In this document: piece by piece, positions 16,151 through 24,926 of the stretch
Position numbering within the stretch: position 1 is the stretch's first letter
Layout: the number at the start of each line of letters is the position of its first letter
Origin: CADEED01 sp035995425
GTDB lineage: Bacteria > Pseudomonadota > Gammaproteobacteria > Steroidobacterales > Steroidobacteraceae
Assembly: GCA_035995425.1 (NCBI GenBank)
Contig: DASYKM010000173.1
Location: 1 to 64,000, forward strand
Direction: 5' to 3'
DNA: 64,000 nt
Notes under the pieces: generated by a model
What the model was told of the DNA's origin: nothing
Seen by the model: the letters and a program-made list of their open reading frames with translations, nothing else
Database searches by the model: none
Program-made: the position numbers and the translations under genes

Positions 16151-17125
16151 ATGCTTCAATCGGTCACAGCGCGGGTCGGGCGCCTTTTCAGAAAACGTCG
16201 TCGCACGGAAGGCTTGCGCGCGGCCGTGGCCATTTCGGAGACCGAGATCGCGGTGGCGCTGGTGCGCAAGCTCGATGGCCAACGTCCGAAGGTCCTGCGC
16301 ATCGTGGTCGAAGAGGCGCCGCTCGGCTTTGCCGATCCGGTGCTCAAGAAGATCATTTCCGAATTCGACCTGCGCCGCATTCCGGTCAGCGCCGTGATCG
16401 GTGCATCCGACTACCAGATCGCGCAGGTGCCGGCGCCCGATGTGCCGAAGGCCGAGATGCGTGCCGCCGCGCGCTACAGCATGCGCGACGTATTCGATTT
16501 TCCGATCGACGACGCCACGCTCGATGTGTTCGACCTTCCCGCGGAGGCCAACACCGGCGCCAAGGCCACCTGCTTTGCCATCGCCACGCGCGGTGACGCG
16601 GTCAAGAGCATCACCAATACGTTCGAGCGCCAGTTCCGCCGCTTCGACGTCATCGACATTCCCGAGCTCTGTCAGCGCAACCTCGCGGCGTTGCTGCCGC
16701 AGGATTCGAAGGGCGTGGCCTTCCTGTTGATTCGCGATGACTTCGCGCAGCTGGTGCTCACTCGCCGCGGCATGTTGTACGTGACGCGCCGGTTCGATTT
16801 CGGCATGCGCGGCGAGCTCAACGGCGACTCGGACGCCGAGGCCCATGAGCTGCCGCTCGACCCGCAGATGCTCTCGCTCGAATTGCAGCGCTCGCTCGAT
16901 TACTACGAAAGCCACTTCGACGAGAGCGCCATCGGCGACCTGTTCATCGCGCCGGCCGGCACGCGCGCGAACCTCATGGCCGCCGAGCTAGGTGCCTCGA
17001 CCGGGCTGCGCATCAGCATGTTCAACATCCATGACCTCGTCGACGTGTCCTTCAGCGCCGAGATCCCCGATGGCTGGCTTCCGTGCCTGGCCATCGGCGC
17101 CGCGATGCGCGCGCGCAAGGGCTGA
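16151..17125 (+). CDS. mshI: MSHA biogenesis protein MshI (PilM/actin-like)
   Basis: 324-residue cytoplasmic PilM-like protein of the inner-membrane alignment complex. Features are ISETEIAVALVRKLDG, a segment with DYQIAQVPAPDVPKAEM (resembling the PilM EVP region), LLIRDDFAQLVLTRRG and GDLFIAPAGTRANLMAAELG. It opens the MSHA operon. The first in-frame ATG at 16151 has no good ribosome-binding site; a strong GAGGAGG-ATG pair at 16116-16133 is out of frame by one base (see findings), so the true N-terminus is uncertain. Confidence 0.8.
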   Translation: MLQSVTARVGRLFRKRRRTEGLRAAVAISETEIAVALVRKLDGQRPKVLRIVVEEAPLGFADPVLKKIISEFDLRRIPVSAVIGASDYQIAQVPAPDVPKAEMRAAARYSMRDVFDFPIDDATLDVFDLPAEANTGAKATCFAIATRGDAVKSITNTFERQFRRFDVIDIPELCQRNLAALLPQDSKGVAFLLIRDDFAQLVLTRRGMLYVTRRFDFGMRGELNGDSDAEAHELPLDPQMLSLELQRSLDYYESHFDESAIGDLFIAPAGTRANLMAAELGASTGLRISMFNIHDLVDVSFSAEIPDGWLPCLAIGAAMRARKG

Positions 17126-17128
17126 GCC

Positions 17129-17764
17129 ATGCAGGAAATCAATCTCTATCAACCGGTGTCCAAAGGCGTGCGCGGCGCGCTCAGCGCGCGCTCGACCAGC
17201 ACGAGCCTGGTCCTGGTTTCCGCCACGCTCGCGGGCTTATGGGGCTTTGCGTACTGGCAGACCGGTCGTCTGCAGCAGGCCGCGGAGGTCGTGCGCAGTC
17301 AGCAGCAGGCCCAGGCCGCGATGTCCGCGGCGCAGGGACCGCAACTGGCGGCGCTGTCCGACGAAGCGCTCGACGCGCTGGTGACCCGATTGAATAACGA
17401 CTACGGCAACAAGTCGCGCGCGCTGGCGATGCTCAACAGCGAATCGCGGCAGCGCGTCGCCGGGTTCTCGGCCCGAATGCGCGCCTTCGCCGCGCGTCAC
17501 ATCGACGGCATCTGGCTGGATCGGCTCACGTTCGGCTCGAATGTGGAGTCCGTGAGCGTGTCGGGTTCGACCGTCTCGCCGGATTCGGTGCCGCGCTATC
17601 TGCGCAGCCTCGCGCAGGATCCCGCGTTGAATGGCGGGCAGATAGACGAATTCGTCATCGAGCGGCCGAAGGACAAGAAAGCCGCTGGCAGCGGGCGACT
17701 GAGTTTCCACGCGCGACATCGTGGTCTCGCGCAACCGCAAGCCAGGGACGAGGAAGAATCCTGA
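17129..17764 (+). CDS. PilN-like pilus assembly protein of the MSHA operon
   Basis: 211 residues. Begins QEINLYQPV, the cytoplasmic hook by which PilN proteins bind the PilM/MshI groove, followed by one transmembrane helix (about 29-47) and a periplasmic region ending in a ferredoxin-like half (IWLDRLTFGSNVESVSVSGS, then RYLRSLAQDPAL). Lies three bases after mshI and overlaps the next gene (TGATG). Corresponds to the second MshI-type gene of MSHA clusters. Confidence 0.8.
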   Translation: MQEINLYQPVSKGVRGALSARSTSTSLVLVSATLAGLWGFAYWQTGRLQQAAEVVRSQQQAQAAMSAAQGPQLAALSDEALDALVTRLNNDYGNKSRALAMLNSESRQRVAGFSARMRAFAARHIDGIWLDRLTFGSNVESVSVSGSTVSPDSVPRYLRSLAQDPALNGGQIDEFVIERPKDKKAAGSGRLSFHARHRGLAQPQARDEEES

Positions 17765-18420
17765 TGTCCGCCGCCACACTCACAAAGCGTTTCGAGTCGC
17801 TGTCGCTGCGTGAGCGCGCGCTGGTGGTGTTCGCGGTGCTCGGTCTGCTGGTGGCGGCATGGGACACCTTGCTCATGGATCCGCTGCGCCGTACGCGCGG
17901 CGCGATCGAGGCGGAGCTCGCCCAGGCCGGCACCTTCGGCGCCAACCTGCAGAATGCCAATGCCTCCGATCCGCGCCAGGTCGCCATCTCGCGCGCCGGT
18001 GAGCTGCAGACACGCCTGCATGAGGTCGATGCGCAGCTTGCGAGTACCGCCAGCGGATTCGTGGCCTCGAGCCGCATGATCGAAGTGCTGCACGACATGC
18101 TCGACCGCCAGGGCCGGCTCGCCTTGGTCAGCATTCGCAACCTGCCCGTGACCAGCCTGATCCCGCCCGCCGATGGCAGCGCCTCGGCCGATGCCGGCAC
18201 GCAGGCGCAGGCGCAGCCGCAGCCGCCGTACGTACACGCCATCGAGATCGTCATCGACGGCGAATACGGTGACATCCTCGACTACCTGACCGCGCTCGAA
18301 GCGCTGCCCTGGAAATTCCGCTGGACCTCCCTCGACCTGTCGACCGAGGGCTACCCACGCAATCGCGTGCGCATCCAGTTGTCGACGCTCAGTCTCGAAT
18401 CCACCTGGCTCGGAGTCTGA
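17764..18420 (+). CDS. mshJ: MSHA biogenesis protein MshJ (PilO/GspM-like)
   Basis: 218 residues. Short cytoplasmic tail (KRFESLSLRERALV), one transmembrane helix (about 20-38, VVFAVLGLLVAAW), a coiled-coil region and a periplasmic domain with DGEYGDILDYLTALEALPWK, typical of PilO/GspM proteins. It should pair with the PilN-like product in the inner-membrane platform between MshI and the secretin. Start overlaps the preceding stop. Confidence 0.85.
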   Translation: MSAATLTKRFESLSLRERALVVFAVLGLLVAAWDTLLMDPLRRTRGAIEAELAQAGTFGANLQNANASDPRQVAISRAGELQTRLHEVDAQLASTASGFVASSRMIEVLHDMLDRQGRLALVSIRNLPVTSLIPPADGSASADAGTQAQAQPQPPYVHAIEIVIDGEYGDILDYLTALEALPWKFRWTSLDLSTEGYPRNRVRIQLSTLSLESTWLGV

Positions 18421-18424
18421 TCGC

Positions 18425-18781
18425 ATGCGCAGACGACTCCGGATCCTTTGCCTCGCACCGTTGCTGCTGGCCGCCGGCGCTCAGGCGCAAACCTTCCGCG
18501 ATCCGATGCGGCCGCCGGGATCGACGCCGGCCAGCGTGCGCCCGTCCGGGCCAGCAACGCTGAAGCTCGAAGGCGTCATCTCCGGCACGGTGCGCGTCGC
18601 CATCGTCAATGGGCGGCTGGTGCGCGCCGGCGACGAGATTGCCAATGCACGGATCATCGAGGTTCTCAGCGACGGCGTGCGCTATTCGCGCGCCGGACGC
18701 ATTCAAACCCTGTTGCTGCCCGGAGTACACGCGCTTGCGGGCGTGCGGGTGGCTCGTTCTCCCGAGGCAACCAAGCCATGA
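18425..18781 (+). CDS. mshK: MSHA biogenesis protein MshK (PilP-like)
   Basis: 118 residues with a signal peptide (LCLAPLLLAAGAQAQ). The mature part opens with TFRDPMRPPG, the DP-x-RPP motif seen in MshK/PilP/GspC-type proteins, and folds into a small beta domain (LEGVISGTVRVAIVNGRLVR, then DGVRYSRAGR). It probably docks the inner platform to the secretin MshL. Its stop overlaps mshL by ATGA. Confidence 0.85.
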   Translation: MRRRLRILCLAPLLLAAGAQAQTFRDPMRPPGSTPASVRPSGPATLKLEGVISGTVRVAIVNGRLVRAGDEIANARIIEVLSDGVRYSRAGRIQTLLLPGVHALAGVRVARSPEATKP

Positions 18782-20334
18782 AACGCCTGATCCGACTCCT
18801 GCCGTTGTCTCTCATGATGCTCGCAGCAGCGACGAGCGCGCAGGAGCCCGCCGCCGAACCCCGCTACGACTTCCAGGTCGAGGACGCGCCCGCGCGCGCC
18901 TTCTTCGAAGGGCTCGTGGTCGGCACGCCGATCAACATGATGGTGCACCCGGACGTCAAGGGCCGGGTCACGCTGTCGCTGAAACAGGTGACGATCGGTG
19001 AAGCGCTGGAAGCCGCGCGCGACATGTACGGCTATGACTACCGTGCGATGAACAACGGCTACGTGATCATGGCGCCCGCGGCGCAGACGCGCGTGTTCCA
19101 GTTGAACTACCTCGACATGCAGCGCGTCGGCGTGTCGCGCACGCGCGTGAGCTCGGGGCAGGTGACCCAGGGCAGCAGCAATTCCAAGGACAGCGGTTCG
19201 AGCGGAAGCGAGGATGAGAAGACGCAGACCAGCAGCACCACGGGAACCGCCGTGCTGACGCGCAACGATTCCGACTTCTGGAAAGGCATCGAGACCGACG
19301 TCGCCGCGCTCGTGAAAGGCGACGAGAAGAGCAGCGTGGTCATCAATCGCCAGTCGGGCGTGCTGGTGGTGCGCGCATTCCCCGAAGAGCTGCGCGCGGT
19401 CGGCGACTATCTGCGCAAGACGCAGTCGATGATCACCCGCCAGGTGGTGCTCGAAGCCAAGGTGATCGAAGTCGAGCTCAATTCCGGATTCCAGGCCGGC
19501 ATCAACTGGACCACGCTCGTGACCAAGGGCAACAACACCGCGGCCTTCGGCGCGGGCCAGCCGCCGGGCGGCTTCGATGCGAATCCGTTCTCGCCCGAGG
19601 GCACGCCCATCGATGTGTCGCCGGGTAAACCGCTGTCCGGGCAGATCATCAACGCCCTCGGTGGCGCGTTCACGTTCGCGTTCGACTCCACCGACTTCAA
19701 CGCGTTCATCCAGTTGCTCGATGCGCAGGGCCGCACGCGCGTGCTGTCGAGCCCGCGCGTGTCGACGCTGCACAACCAGAAGGCCATCATCAAGGCGGGT
19801 TCGGACGAGTTCTTCGTCACCGGCGTGTCGAGCGACACGACCACGGGAACCGCGACCACCACTTCGCTCAATGTCGAGCTCACGCCGTTCTTCTCGGGCG
19901 TGGCGCTCGATGTGACGCCGCAGATCAGCGATGACGGCACGGTGCTCATGCACATTCATCCGACCGTCAGCGACGTGTCGGACCAGAGCAAGCGCATCTC
20001 GTTCGGCGGCTCGACCAGCGATCTGCCGCTCGCCGTCAGCCAGATCCGCGAATCCGACAGCGTGGTGCGCGCGCACAGCGGCCAGGTCATCGTGATCGGC
20101 GGTCTCATGCGCGAGACGCGCAAGCGCAACGACTACAAGACCCCGGGCCTCGGCAGCGTGCCGGTGCTGGGCAATCTGTTCAAGAGCAAGCGGGACTTGA
20201 GCACCACCGTGGAGCTGGTGTTGCTGCTGCGCCCGGTCGTCGTCGAAGACGGCGACTGGCCGACCATGGTGCGTGAGTCCACCGACCGCGCCGCCGCGCT
20301 CGCCAAACAAGGCAAGGTCGAGGGCCTCAGATGA
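18778..20334 (+). CDS. mshL: MSHA secretin MshL
   Basis: 518-residue outer-membrane secretin through which the pilus exits. Signal peptide at 1-21 (LSLMMLAAATSA). N-terminal domains cover about 30-190, including NMMVHPDVKGRVTLSLKQVT. A Ser/Gly-rich low-complexity loop (about 125-150) follows. The secretin core (about 215-490) has RQVVLEAKVIEVELNSGFQA, VLSSPRVSTLHNQKAIIKAG and GQVIVIGGLMRE. ATG at 18778 overlaps the mshK stop; the longer frame upstream is rejected. Length is usual for MshL. Confidence 0.92.
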   Translation: MKRLIRLLPLSLMMLAAATSAQEPAAEPRYDFQVEDAPARAFFEGLVVGTPINMMVHPDVKGRVTLSLKQVTIGEALEAARDMYGYDYRAMNNGYVIMAPAAQTRVFQLNYLDMQRVGVSRTRVSSGQVTQGSSNSKDSGSSGSEDEKTQTSSTTGTAVLTRNDSDFWKGIETDVAALVKGDEKSSVVINRQSGVLVVRAFPEELRAVGDYLRKTQSMITRQVVLEAKVIEVELNSGFQAGINWTTLVTKGNNTAAFGAGQPPGGFDANPFSPEGTPIDVSPGKPLSGQIINALGGAFTFAFDSTDFNAFIQLLDAQGRTRVLSSPRVSTLHNQKAIIKAGSDEFFVTGVSSDTTTGTATTTSLNVELTPFFSGVALDVTPQISDDGTVLMHIHPTVSDVSDQSKRISFGGSTSDLPLAVSQIRESDSVVRAHSGQVIVIGGLMRETRKRNDYKTPGLGSVPVLGNLFKSKRDLSTTVELVLLLRPVVVEDGDWPTMVRESTDRAAALAKQGKVEGLR

Positions 20335-22130
20335 GAGTCGAGCGGCGCAAGAAGATTCGCCTGGGTGAGCTGCTCATCGAGCAGAAGGTCATCAATGAGA
20401 CGCAGCTCAACCAGGCCTTGGCCGAGCAGAAGAAAACCGGCCGCAAGCTCGGGCGCGTGCTCACCGACCTCGGCATCGTCCAGGAACAGCAGCTCAACGA
20501 GGCGTTGGCGCGACACCTGCAGATTCCGTTCGTCGACCTGAAGCAGCTGACGCTCGATCAGGCCACGGTACGCTTGCTGCCCGAAGCGCTCGCGCGCAGG
20601 TTCCGTGCGTTGGTGCTGAAGTCGGACGCGCGTGGCCTCACCGTCGGCATGGCCGACCCCACGGACCTTTTCGTGTATGACGAACTGGTCGCGCGCCTCA
20701 AACAACCGCTGTTGATAGCTCTCGTGCGCGAAGCCGAGCTGCTGCGCACGATGGACATCGTCTATCGCCGCACCGAGCAGATCGCCTCCATCGCGCTCGA
20801 AGTGCGCGAAGAGCTGCGCGCCGGCGACATCGACATCTCGCAGCTGGCCATCGACGAGGGTTCGTCCGACGCGCCGATCATCCGCCTGATCCAGACCATC
20901 TTTCATGACGCCGTGAACGCGCGCGCCTCCGACGTACACATCGAGCCCGGCGAAGGGCTGCTGCGCGTGCGCCTGCGCGTGGACGGCGTACTGCAGGAGC
21001 AGAGCATCGAGGGGCGTGGCGTGGCGAGTGCGCTGGTGACCCGTCTCAAGCTCATGAGCAGCCTGGACATCTCCGAGAAGCGCCTGCCGCAGGACGGCCG
21101 ATTCTCGGTGAAGGTGAAGGATCGCTCGATCGACGTGCGCATGGCGACCATGCCGGTGCAATTCGGCGAGTCGATCGTGCTGCGGTTGTTAGACCAGTCC
21201 AACAGCCTCATGACGCTCGAGCAGCTGGGCATGCCGCCCGGCATGTTGGCCAAGTTCCGCGGCCTCATCGAGCGCCCGGCCGGCATGCTGCTGGTCACCG
21301 GCCCCACCGGCAGCGGCAAGACCACCACTCTCTATTCGGCGCTGAGCTATCTCAATCGTTCGGATACCAAGATTCTCACCGCCGAAGACCCGGTCGAATA
21401 CCGGCTCGATCGCATCAACCAGGTGCAGGTCAACGGCAAGATCGGCCTCGACTTCGCGCGCATCCTGCGCACCATGCTGCGCGCCGATCCGGACGTCATT
21501 CTCGTCGGCGAAATGCGCGATCGCGAGACCGCGGAGATCGGTCTGCGCGCCGCCATCACCGGTCACATGGTCTTCTCGACGCTGCACACGCTGACGGCTT
21601 CCGCGACGGTCAATCGACTGCTCGACATGGGCGTCGCCGGCTACATGATCGCGACGGCGTTGCATGGCATCGTCGCGCAGCGGCTGGTGCGCCAGGTGTG
21701 CCAGGACTGCGCGCAGCCCTCCGAGCCCGACGATCATCAGCTGGCCTGGCTGCAGGCGCAGGTCGGTTCGCGCGTCGCGGGCGACATGAAATTCCAGATG
21801 GGCTCCGGGTGCACGTACTGCAACCTGTCGGGCTATCGCGGCCGCGCCGCGATCTACGAGCTCATCGAAGTCGATCGCCCGCTGGCGGACGCGATCCGTC
21901 GCTCCGACCCGCAGGGCTTCGCCGACTCGGCGCGCGCGCAGGTGGGCTACACCTCGCTCACGCGCAGCGCCATCGACATGGCGGCGGGCGGCAAGACGAC
22001 GCTTGCCGAAGTGATCGCCACCACCAGCGGCCTGGACGATCCGCTGCAGGACGCCCGACGCGGCTCGCCGGCTTCGGGGCCAGGGCCCGAAGAGCTGACG
22101 GACGCGCTGCTTTCCGGACAGGCGCGCTGA
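20331..22130 (+). CDS. mshE: MSHA pilus extension ATPase MshE
   Basis: 599-residue GspE/PilB-type hexameric ATPase driving pilus extension. The N-terminal MshEN domain carries two 24-residue repeats, 10-33 and 39-62, joined by a 5-residue spacer, the arrangement that binds cyclic di-GMP in MshE. Walker A is GPTGSGKT at 324-331. The Walker B/His box region has VILVGEMRDRETAEIGLRAA and HMVFSTLHT. A tetracysteine zinc site (CQDC, CTYC) lies near the C-terminus. It differs from the consensus at a few MshEN positions (see findings). Overlaps mshL by ATGA. Confidence 0.93.
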   Translation: MRVERRKKIRLGELLIEQKVINETQLNQALAEQKKTGRKLGRVLTDLGIVQEQQLNEALARHLQIPFVDLKQLTLDQATVRLLPEALARRFRALVLKSDARGLTVGMADPTDLFVYDELVARLKQPLLIALVREAELLRTMDIVYRRTEQIASIALEVREELRAGDIDISQLAIDEGSSDAPIIRLIQTIFHDAVNARASDVHIEPGEGLLRVRLRVDGVLQEQSIEGRGVASALVTRLKLMSSLDISEKRLPQDGRFSVKVKDRSIDVRMATMPVQFGESIVLRLLDQSNSLMTLEQLGMPPGMLAKFRGLIERPAGMLLVTGPTGSGKTTTLYSALSYLNRSDTKILTAEDPVEYRLDRINQVQVNGKIGLDFARILRTMLRADPDVILVGEMRDRETAEIGLRAAITGHMVFSTLHTLTASATVNRLLDMGVAGYMIATALHGIVAQRLVRQVCQDCAQPSEPDDHQLAWLQAQVGSRVAGDMKFQMGSGCTYCNLSGYRGRAAIYELIEVDRPLADAIRRSDPQGFADSARAQVGYTSLTRSAIDMAAGGKTTLAEVIATTSGLDDPLQDARRGSPASGPGPEELTDALLSGQAR

Positions 22131-22143
22131 GCGCCGCCGGCCA

Positions 22144-23376
22144 ATGGGCGAATTCAGCTACAAGGGCAGGTCGAGCGACGGCAAGCTGGTGAATGGCCGC
22201 GCCGCCGGTGACTCCGTCGATCACGTGGCGCAGCGCCTCATCGCGACCGGCGTGATTCCACTGCAGATCGAAACGATCGGCGCGGTTGCCGGCAGCCTCA
22301 ACTTCGAGAAGTTAGGCCGCCGCCTCGGCCTCGGCGGCGTCAGCACCACCGACCTGGTGATGTTCTCGCGCCAGATGTACACGATAACCCGCGCCGGCAT
22401 TCCGCTGCTGCGGGGACTGCGCGGACTGATCGCCTCTACGCACAATGCGATCCTGCGCGAGACGCTTCAGGACATGCTGGAAAGCCTCGAGGGCGGGCGC
22501 GATCTTGCCGCGAGCTTCGCGCGCCATCCGGCGATCTTCCCCAACCTGTACGTGAGCATCGTCAGCGTGGGCGAGGCCACCGGTACGCTGGACAAATCGT
22601 TTCAGCGTCTCACCGAGTACCTGGCGCAGGAACAGAAGATGCACGACAGCGTCAAGGGCGCGGTGCGCTACCCCATCATCGTCATGATCACCATCGCGCT
22701 GGCCGTGGCGTTTCTGTCGACCTTCGTGATCCCCAAGTTCGCGCCGGTTTTCGCGCAGCTCAAGGGCGACCTGCCGTTGCCGACGCGCATCCTGCTCGGA
22801 TCATCGGCGCTGGTGCGCGATTACTGGATGTACTCGCTGTCGGCCGTCGCGCTGTGCGTGTTCGGCGTGCGCCGCTACCTGCAGACGCAGGATGGCCGTT
22901 ACAAGTGGGACCGATTCAAACTGCGGCTGCCAGTCATGGGCACGATCATGTACGAGTCCATGCTGTCGCGACTCAATCGCTCGATGGCCATCTCGCTCGC
23001 CGCCGGCATGCCCATGACGCAGACGCTGGCGGTGATCGCGCGCTCCTCCGGCAACGTGTTCGTATCCGAGAAGATCCAGATCCTGGCCAGCAGCGTCGAG
23101 CGCGGCGAATCGCTGCACCGGTCGGCCACCGCCAGCGGCATGTTTTCGCCGCTGGTGCTGCAGATGATCGCGATAGGCGAGGAGACCGGCGCTTTGCCGG
23201 AGCTGCTCGACGAGGCTGCTAGCTACTACGAACGTGAAGTGGATCACGCCGTGAAGAACCTGAGCTCATCGATCGAGCCCATCCTGATCGTCTGCGTCGG
23301 CGGCATGGTGCTCATCCTGGCGCTCGGCATCTTCATGCCGCTGTGGGAAGTCATCAGCAAGGCCGGCCAGACGTGA
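22144..23376 (+). CDS. mshG: MSHA inner-membrane platform protein MshG (GspF/PilC family)
   Basis: 410-residue polytopic platform protein with two T2SSF repeats. Repeat 1, about 65-190, includes FSRQMYTITRAGIPLLRGLR and YVSIVSVGEATGTLDKSFQR. Repeat 2, about 265-395, includes RSMAISLAAGMPMTQTLAVI and LVLQMIAIGEETGALPELLD. Three hydrophobic segments are at about 178-200, 220-238 and 375-400. It receives the pilin subunits and is the target of MshE. Start ATG 13 bases after mshE. Confidence 0.92.
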   Translation: MGEFSYKGRSSDGKLVNGRAAGDSVDHVAQRLIATGVIPLQIETIGAVAGSLNFEKLGRRLGLGGVSTTDLVMFSRQMYTITRAGIPLLRGLRGLIASTHNAILRETLQDMLESLEGGRDLAASFARHPAIFPNLYVSIVSVGEATGTLDKSFQRLTEYLAQEQKMHDSVKGAVRYPIIVMITIALAVAFLSTFVIPKFAPVFAQLKGDLPLPTRILLGSSALVRDYWMYSLSAVALCVFGVRRYLQTQDGRYKWDRFKLRLPVMGTIMYESMLSRLNRSMAISLAAGMPMTQTLAVIARSSGNVFVSEKIQILASSVERGESLHRSATASGMFSPLVLQMIAIGEETGALPELLDEAASYYEREVDHAVKNLSSSIEPILIVCVGGMVLILALGIFMPLWEVISKAGQT

Positions 23377-23444
23377 GCCGGCTGCGTTATGCCCGCGGTA
23401 CCCGGTGAAGATTGTTAATCGCCGCACGGTTCAAGGGTTTGGAG

Positions 23445-23495
23445 TGAAGGCCGGGTTCGAAGCTGCCGATACACGCATTAGTCGGGTCCTATAGT
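23445..23495 (+). promoter_or_regulatory. Possible promoter elements before the major prepilin
   Basis: TGAA at 23445 and GCCGATAC at 23465-23472 resemble a sigma-28 site, but the spacer is 16 instead of 15 and each element has a mismatch. Alternatively TATAGT at 23490-23495 may be a sigma-70 -10 with no clear -35. The 136-bp gap before the prepilin gene is the longest inside the pilus locus, so a separate pilin promoter is likely, its type unresolved. Confidence 0.3.
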
Positions 23496-23512
23496 TCGAG
23501 AGGAGAAGTATT

Positions 23513-24001
23513 GTGAGAAAGAGAATTCAAGCCGGTTTCACCATGGTGGAACTGATCGTCGTCATCGTCATCCTCGGCATTCTCGCCGCGGTCGCGCTGC
23601 CGAAGTTCATGGGTCTCGAGAAAGAGGCGCGCATCGCCGCGCTCAAGAGCATGGGCGGCACGATGATGAGCGCCGCGCAAATGGCGCACGGCATGTGCAT
23701 GGCGCAGAACTGTGTCAACGGCGGCGTCGGCATCCAGATCAACGGCCTGCCCATCGTCTTCGCCAACGGTTATCCGGACAACGCCAGCATCAAGTCGCTG
23801 GTGCAGAGCAACGAAGGTTTTACGCCGAGCGCGGTCGGCAACCAGATGTTGAAAAACGGTTCAACCAATGCCAACTGCTGGGTGCAGTACAACCAGGCGG
23901 CGAATGCGAACGTCGGGCCGACGATTTCCTATCAGTCGGGCACCATCACCACCCCCGCGACGGAAGTGACTGTCAACGCCGCTCTGCGCGTAGCGTGCTG
24001 A
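23513..24001 (+). CDS. mshA: Type IV major prepilin, MshA-like
   Basis: 162-residue prepilin. The leader MRKRIQAG is cut by the prepilin peptidase before FTMVELIVVIVILGILAAVA, the N-methylated hydrophobic helix with Glu5. Two cysteine pairs (CMAQNC about 62-67; CW and the C-terminal AC) suit the stabilising disulfide of MSHA pilins. GTG start with AGGAGAAG six bases upstream. As the first and best-expressed-looking pilin in the locus it is probably the shaft subunit. MshB is the alternative name if another mshA exists elsewhere. Confidence 0.8.
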   Translation: MRKRIQAGFTMVELIVVIVILGILAAVALPKFMGLEKEARIAALKSMGGTMMSAAQMAHGMCMAQNCVNGGVGIQINGLPIVFANGYPDNASIKSLVQSNEGFTPSAVGNQMLKNGSTNANCWVQYNQAANANVGPTISYQSGTITTPATEVTVNAALRVAC

Positions 24002-24033
24002 TCTGATCCTGCTCCAGCTCCAGGCGTGAAGCC

Positions 24034-24498
24034 GTGCGCGTACCTAGCAAGGACTGCCGCGGCTTCACGCTGATCGAGCTCGTCGCTTCGATCACGATCA
24101 TCGCCATTCTCGCCGCGGTCGCATTCCCGCACCTGTCGGCGGAAACCTCGTTTTCGGAGCGCGGCTACGCCGACGGCATCGCCGCGTCGTTGCGCCAGTC
24201 GCGTGCCGTGGCGCTCGCCAGCGGCTGCGACGTCCAATTCACCATCGACGGCGCGGGCTATCGCGCATTTCAGCACGCCGCTTCGGGCACGCACTGCGCT
24301 GCCGCGGGTGGCTGGACCACGCCGGTGCAGCGCGGCAACGGCAAGGCGCTCAACGAACCACAACCTGCCGGTGTCGCGCTTGCGACAAATCGTACCGTCG
24401 TGTTCGCGCCGGATGGCAGTGCCGGCGGTGCCGTAACCATCAACGTCGGTCCGCAGACGATCACCGTCGGTACCTCGGGTACGGTGCAGGGCCCATGA
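24034..24498 (+). CDS. mshC: Minor prepilin MshC-like (GspH/FimT type)
   Basis: 154 residues. Prepilin cleavage motif CRG-FTLIELVASITIIAILA with Glu5. The C-terminal domain has the GspH/FimT pattern (DGIAASLRQSRAVALASGCD) and ends in a beta-rich region. GTG start at 24034. Minor pilins of this class prime pilus assembly. Overlaps the next gene by ATGA. Confidence 0.8.
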   Translation: MRVPSKDCRGFTLIELVASITIIAILAAVAFPHLSAETSFSERGYADGIAASLRQSRAVALASGCDVQFTIDGAGYRAFQHAASGTHCAAAGGWTTPVQRGNGKALNEPQPAGVALATNRTVVFAPDGSAGGAVTINVGPQTITVGTSGTVQGP

Positions 24499-24926
24499 GA
24501 ATCTTGACGCATCACCGGGCGCGCGGCGTCACGCTGGTGGAGCTGGTGGTCTCCATCGTGGTCATCGCCACTGCCGGCGTCGCTCTCTCCAGCACGCTTG
24601 CGTATCTCAACGGCACGGGCAACACCTCGATACTGCAGGCACAGGCGCAGTCGATCGCCAATGCCTATCTCGACAACATCATGGACAAGAACTTCGCGCC
24701 GTCGCCGGCGCCGTTCGACGACGTGAATGACTACGACGGACTCGACAATCCGGTAGCGCTCGACCTGGCCGGCAACGCAGCCGGAAATTTCCGCGTGCAG
24801 GTCAGCGTGGGCCCGGGCGTACTCAATGGATTGCCCGCCGCGGCCGTGCGACGTATCGATGTCACGGTTGCCTACGGCGCGACGGCGTTCGTGGTCGCGA
24901 CCGGATATCGCACGGGGTATCCATGA
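24495..24926 (+). CDS. mshD: Minor prepilin MshD-like
   Basis: 143 residues with cleavage motif ARG-VTLVELVVSIVVIATAGV and Glu5 present. The body matches the MshD pattern SIANAYLDNIMDKNF followed by DDVNDYDGLDN, an acidic stretch typical of this minor pilin. Both ends overlap neighbouring genes by four bases. Confidence 0.82.
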   Translation: MRILTHHRARGVTLVELVVSIVVIATAGVALSSTLAYLNGTGNTSILQAQAQSIANAYLDNIMDKNFAPSPAPFDDVNDYDGLDNPVALDLAGNAAGNFRVQVSVGPGVLNGLPAAAVRRIDVTVAYGATAFVVATGYRTGYP

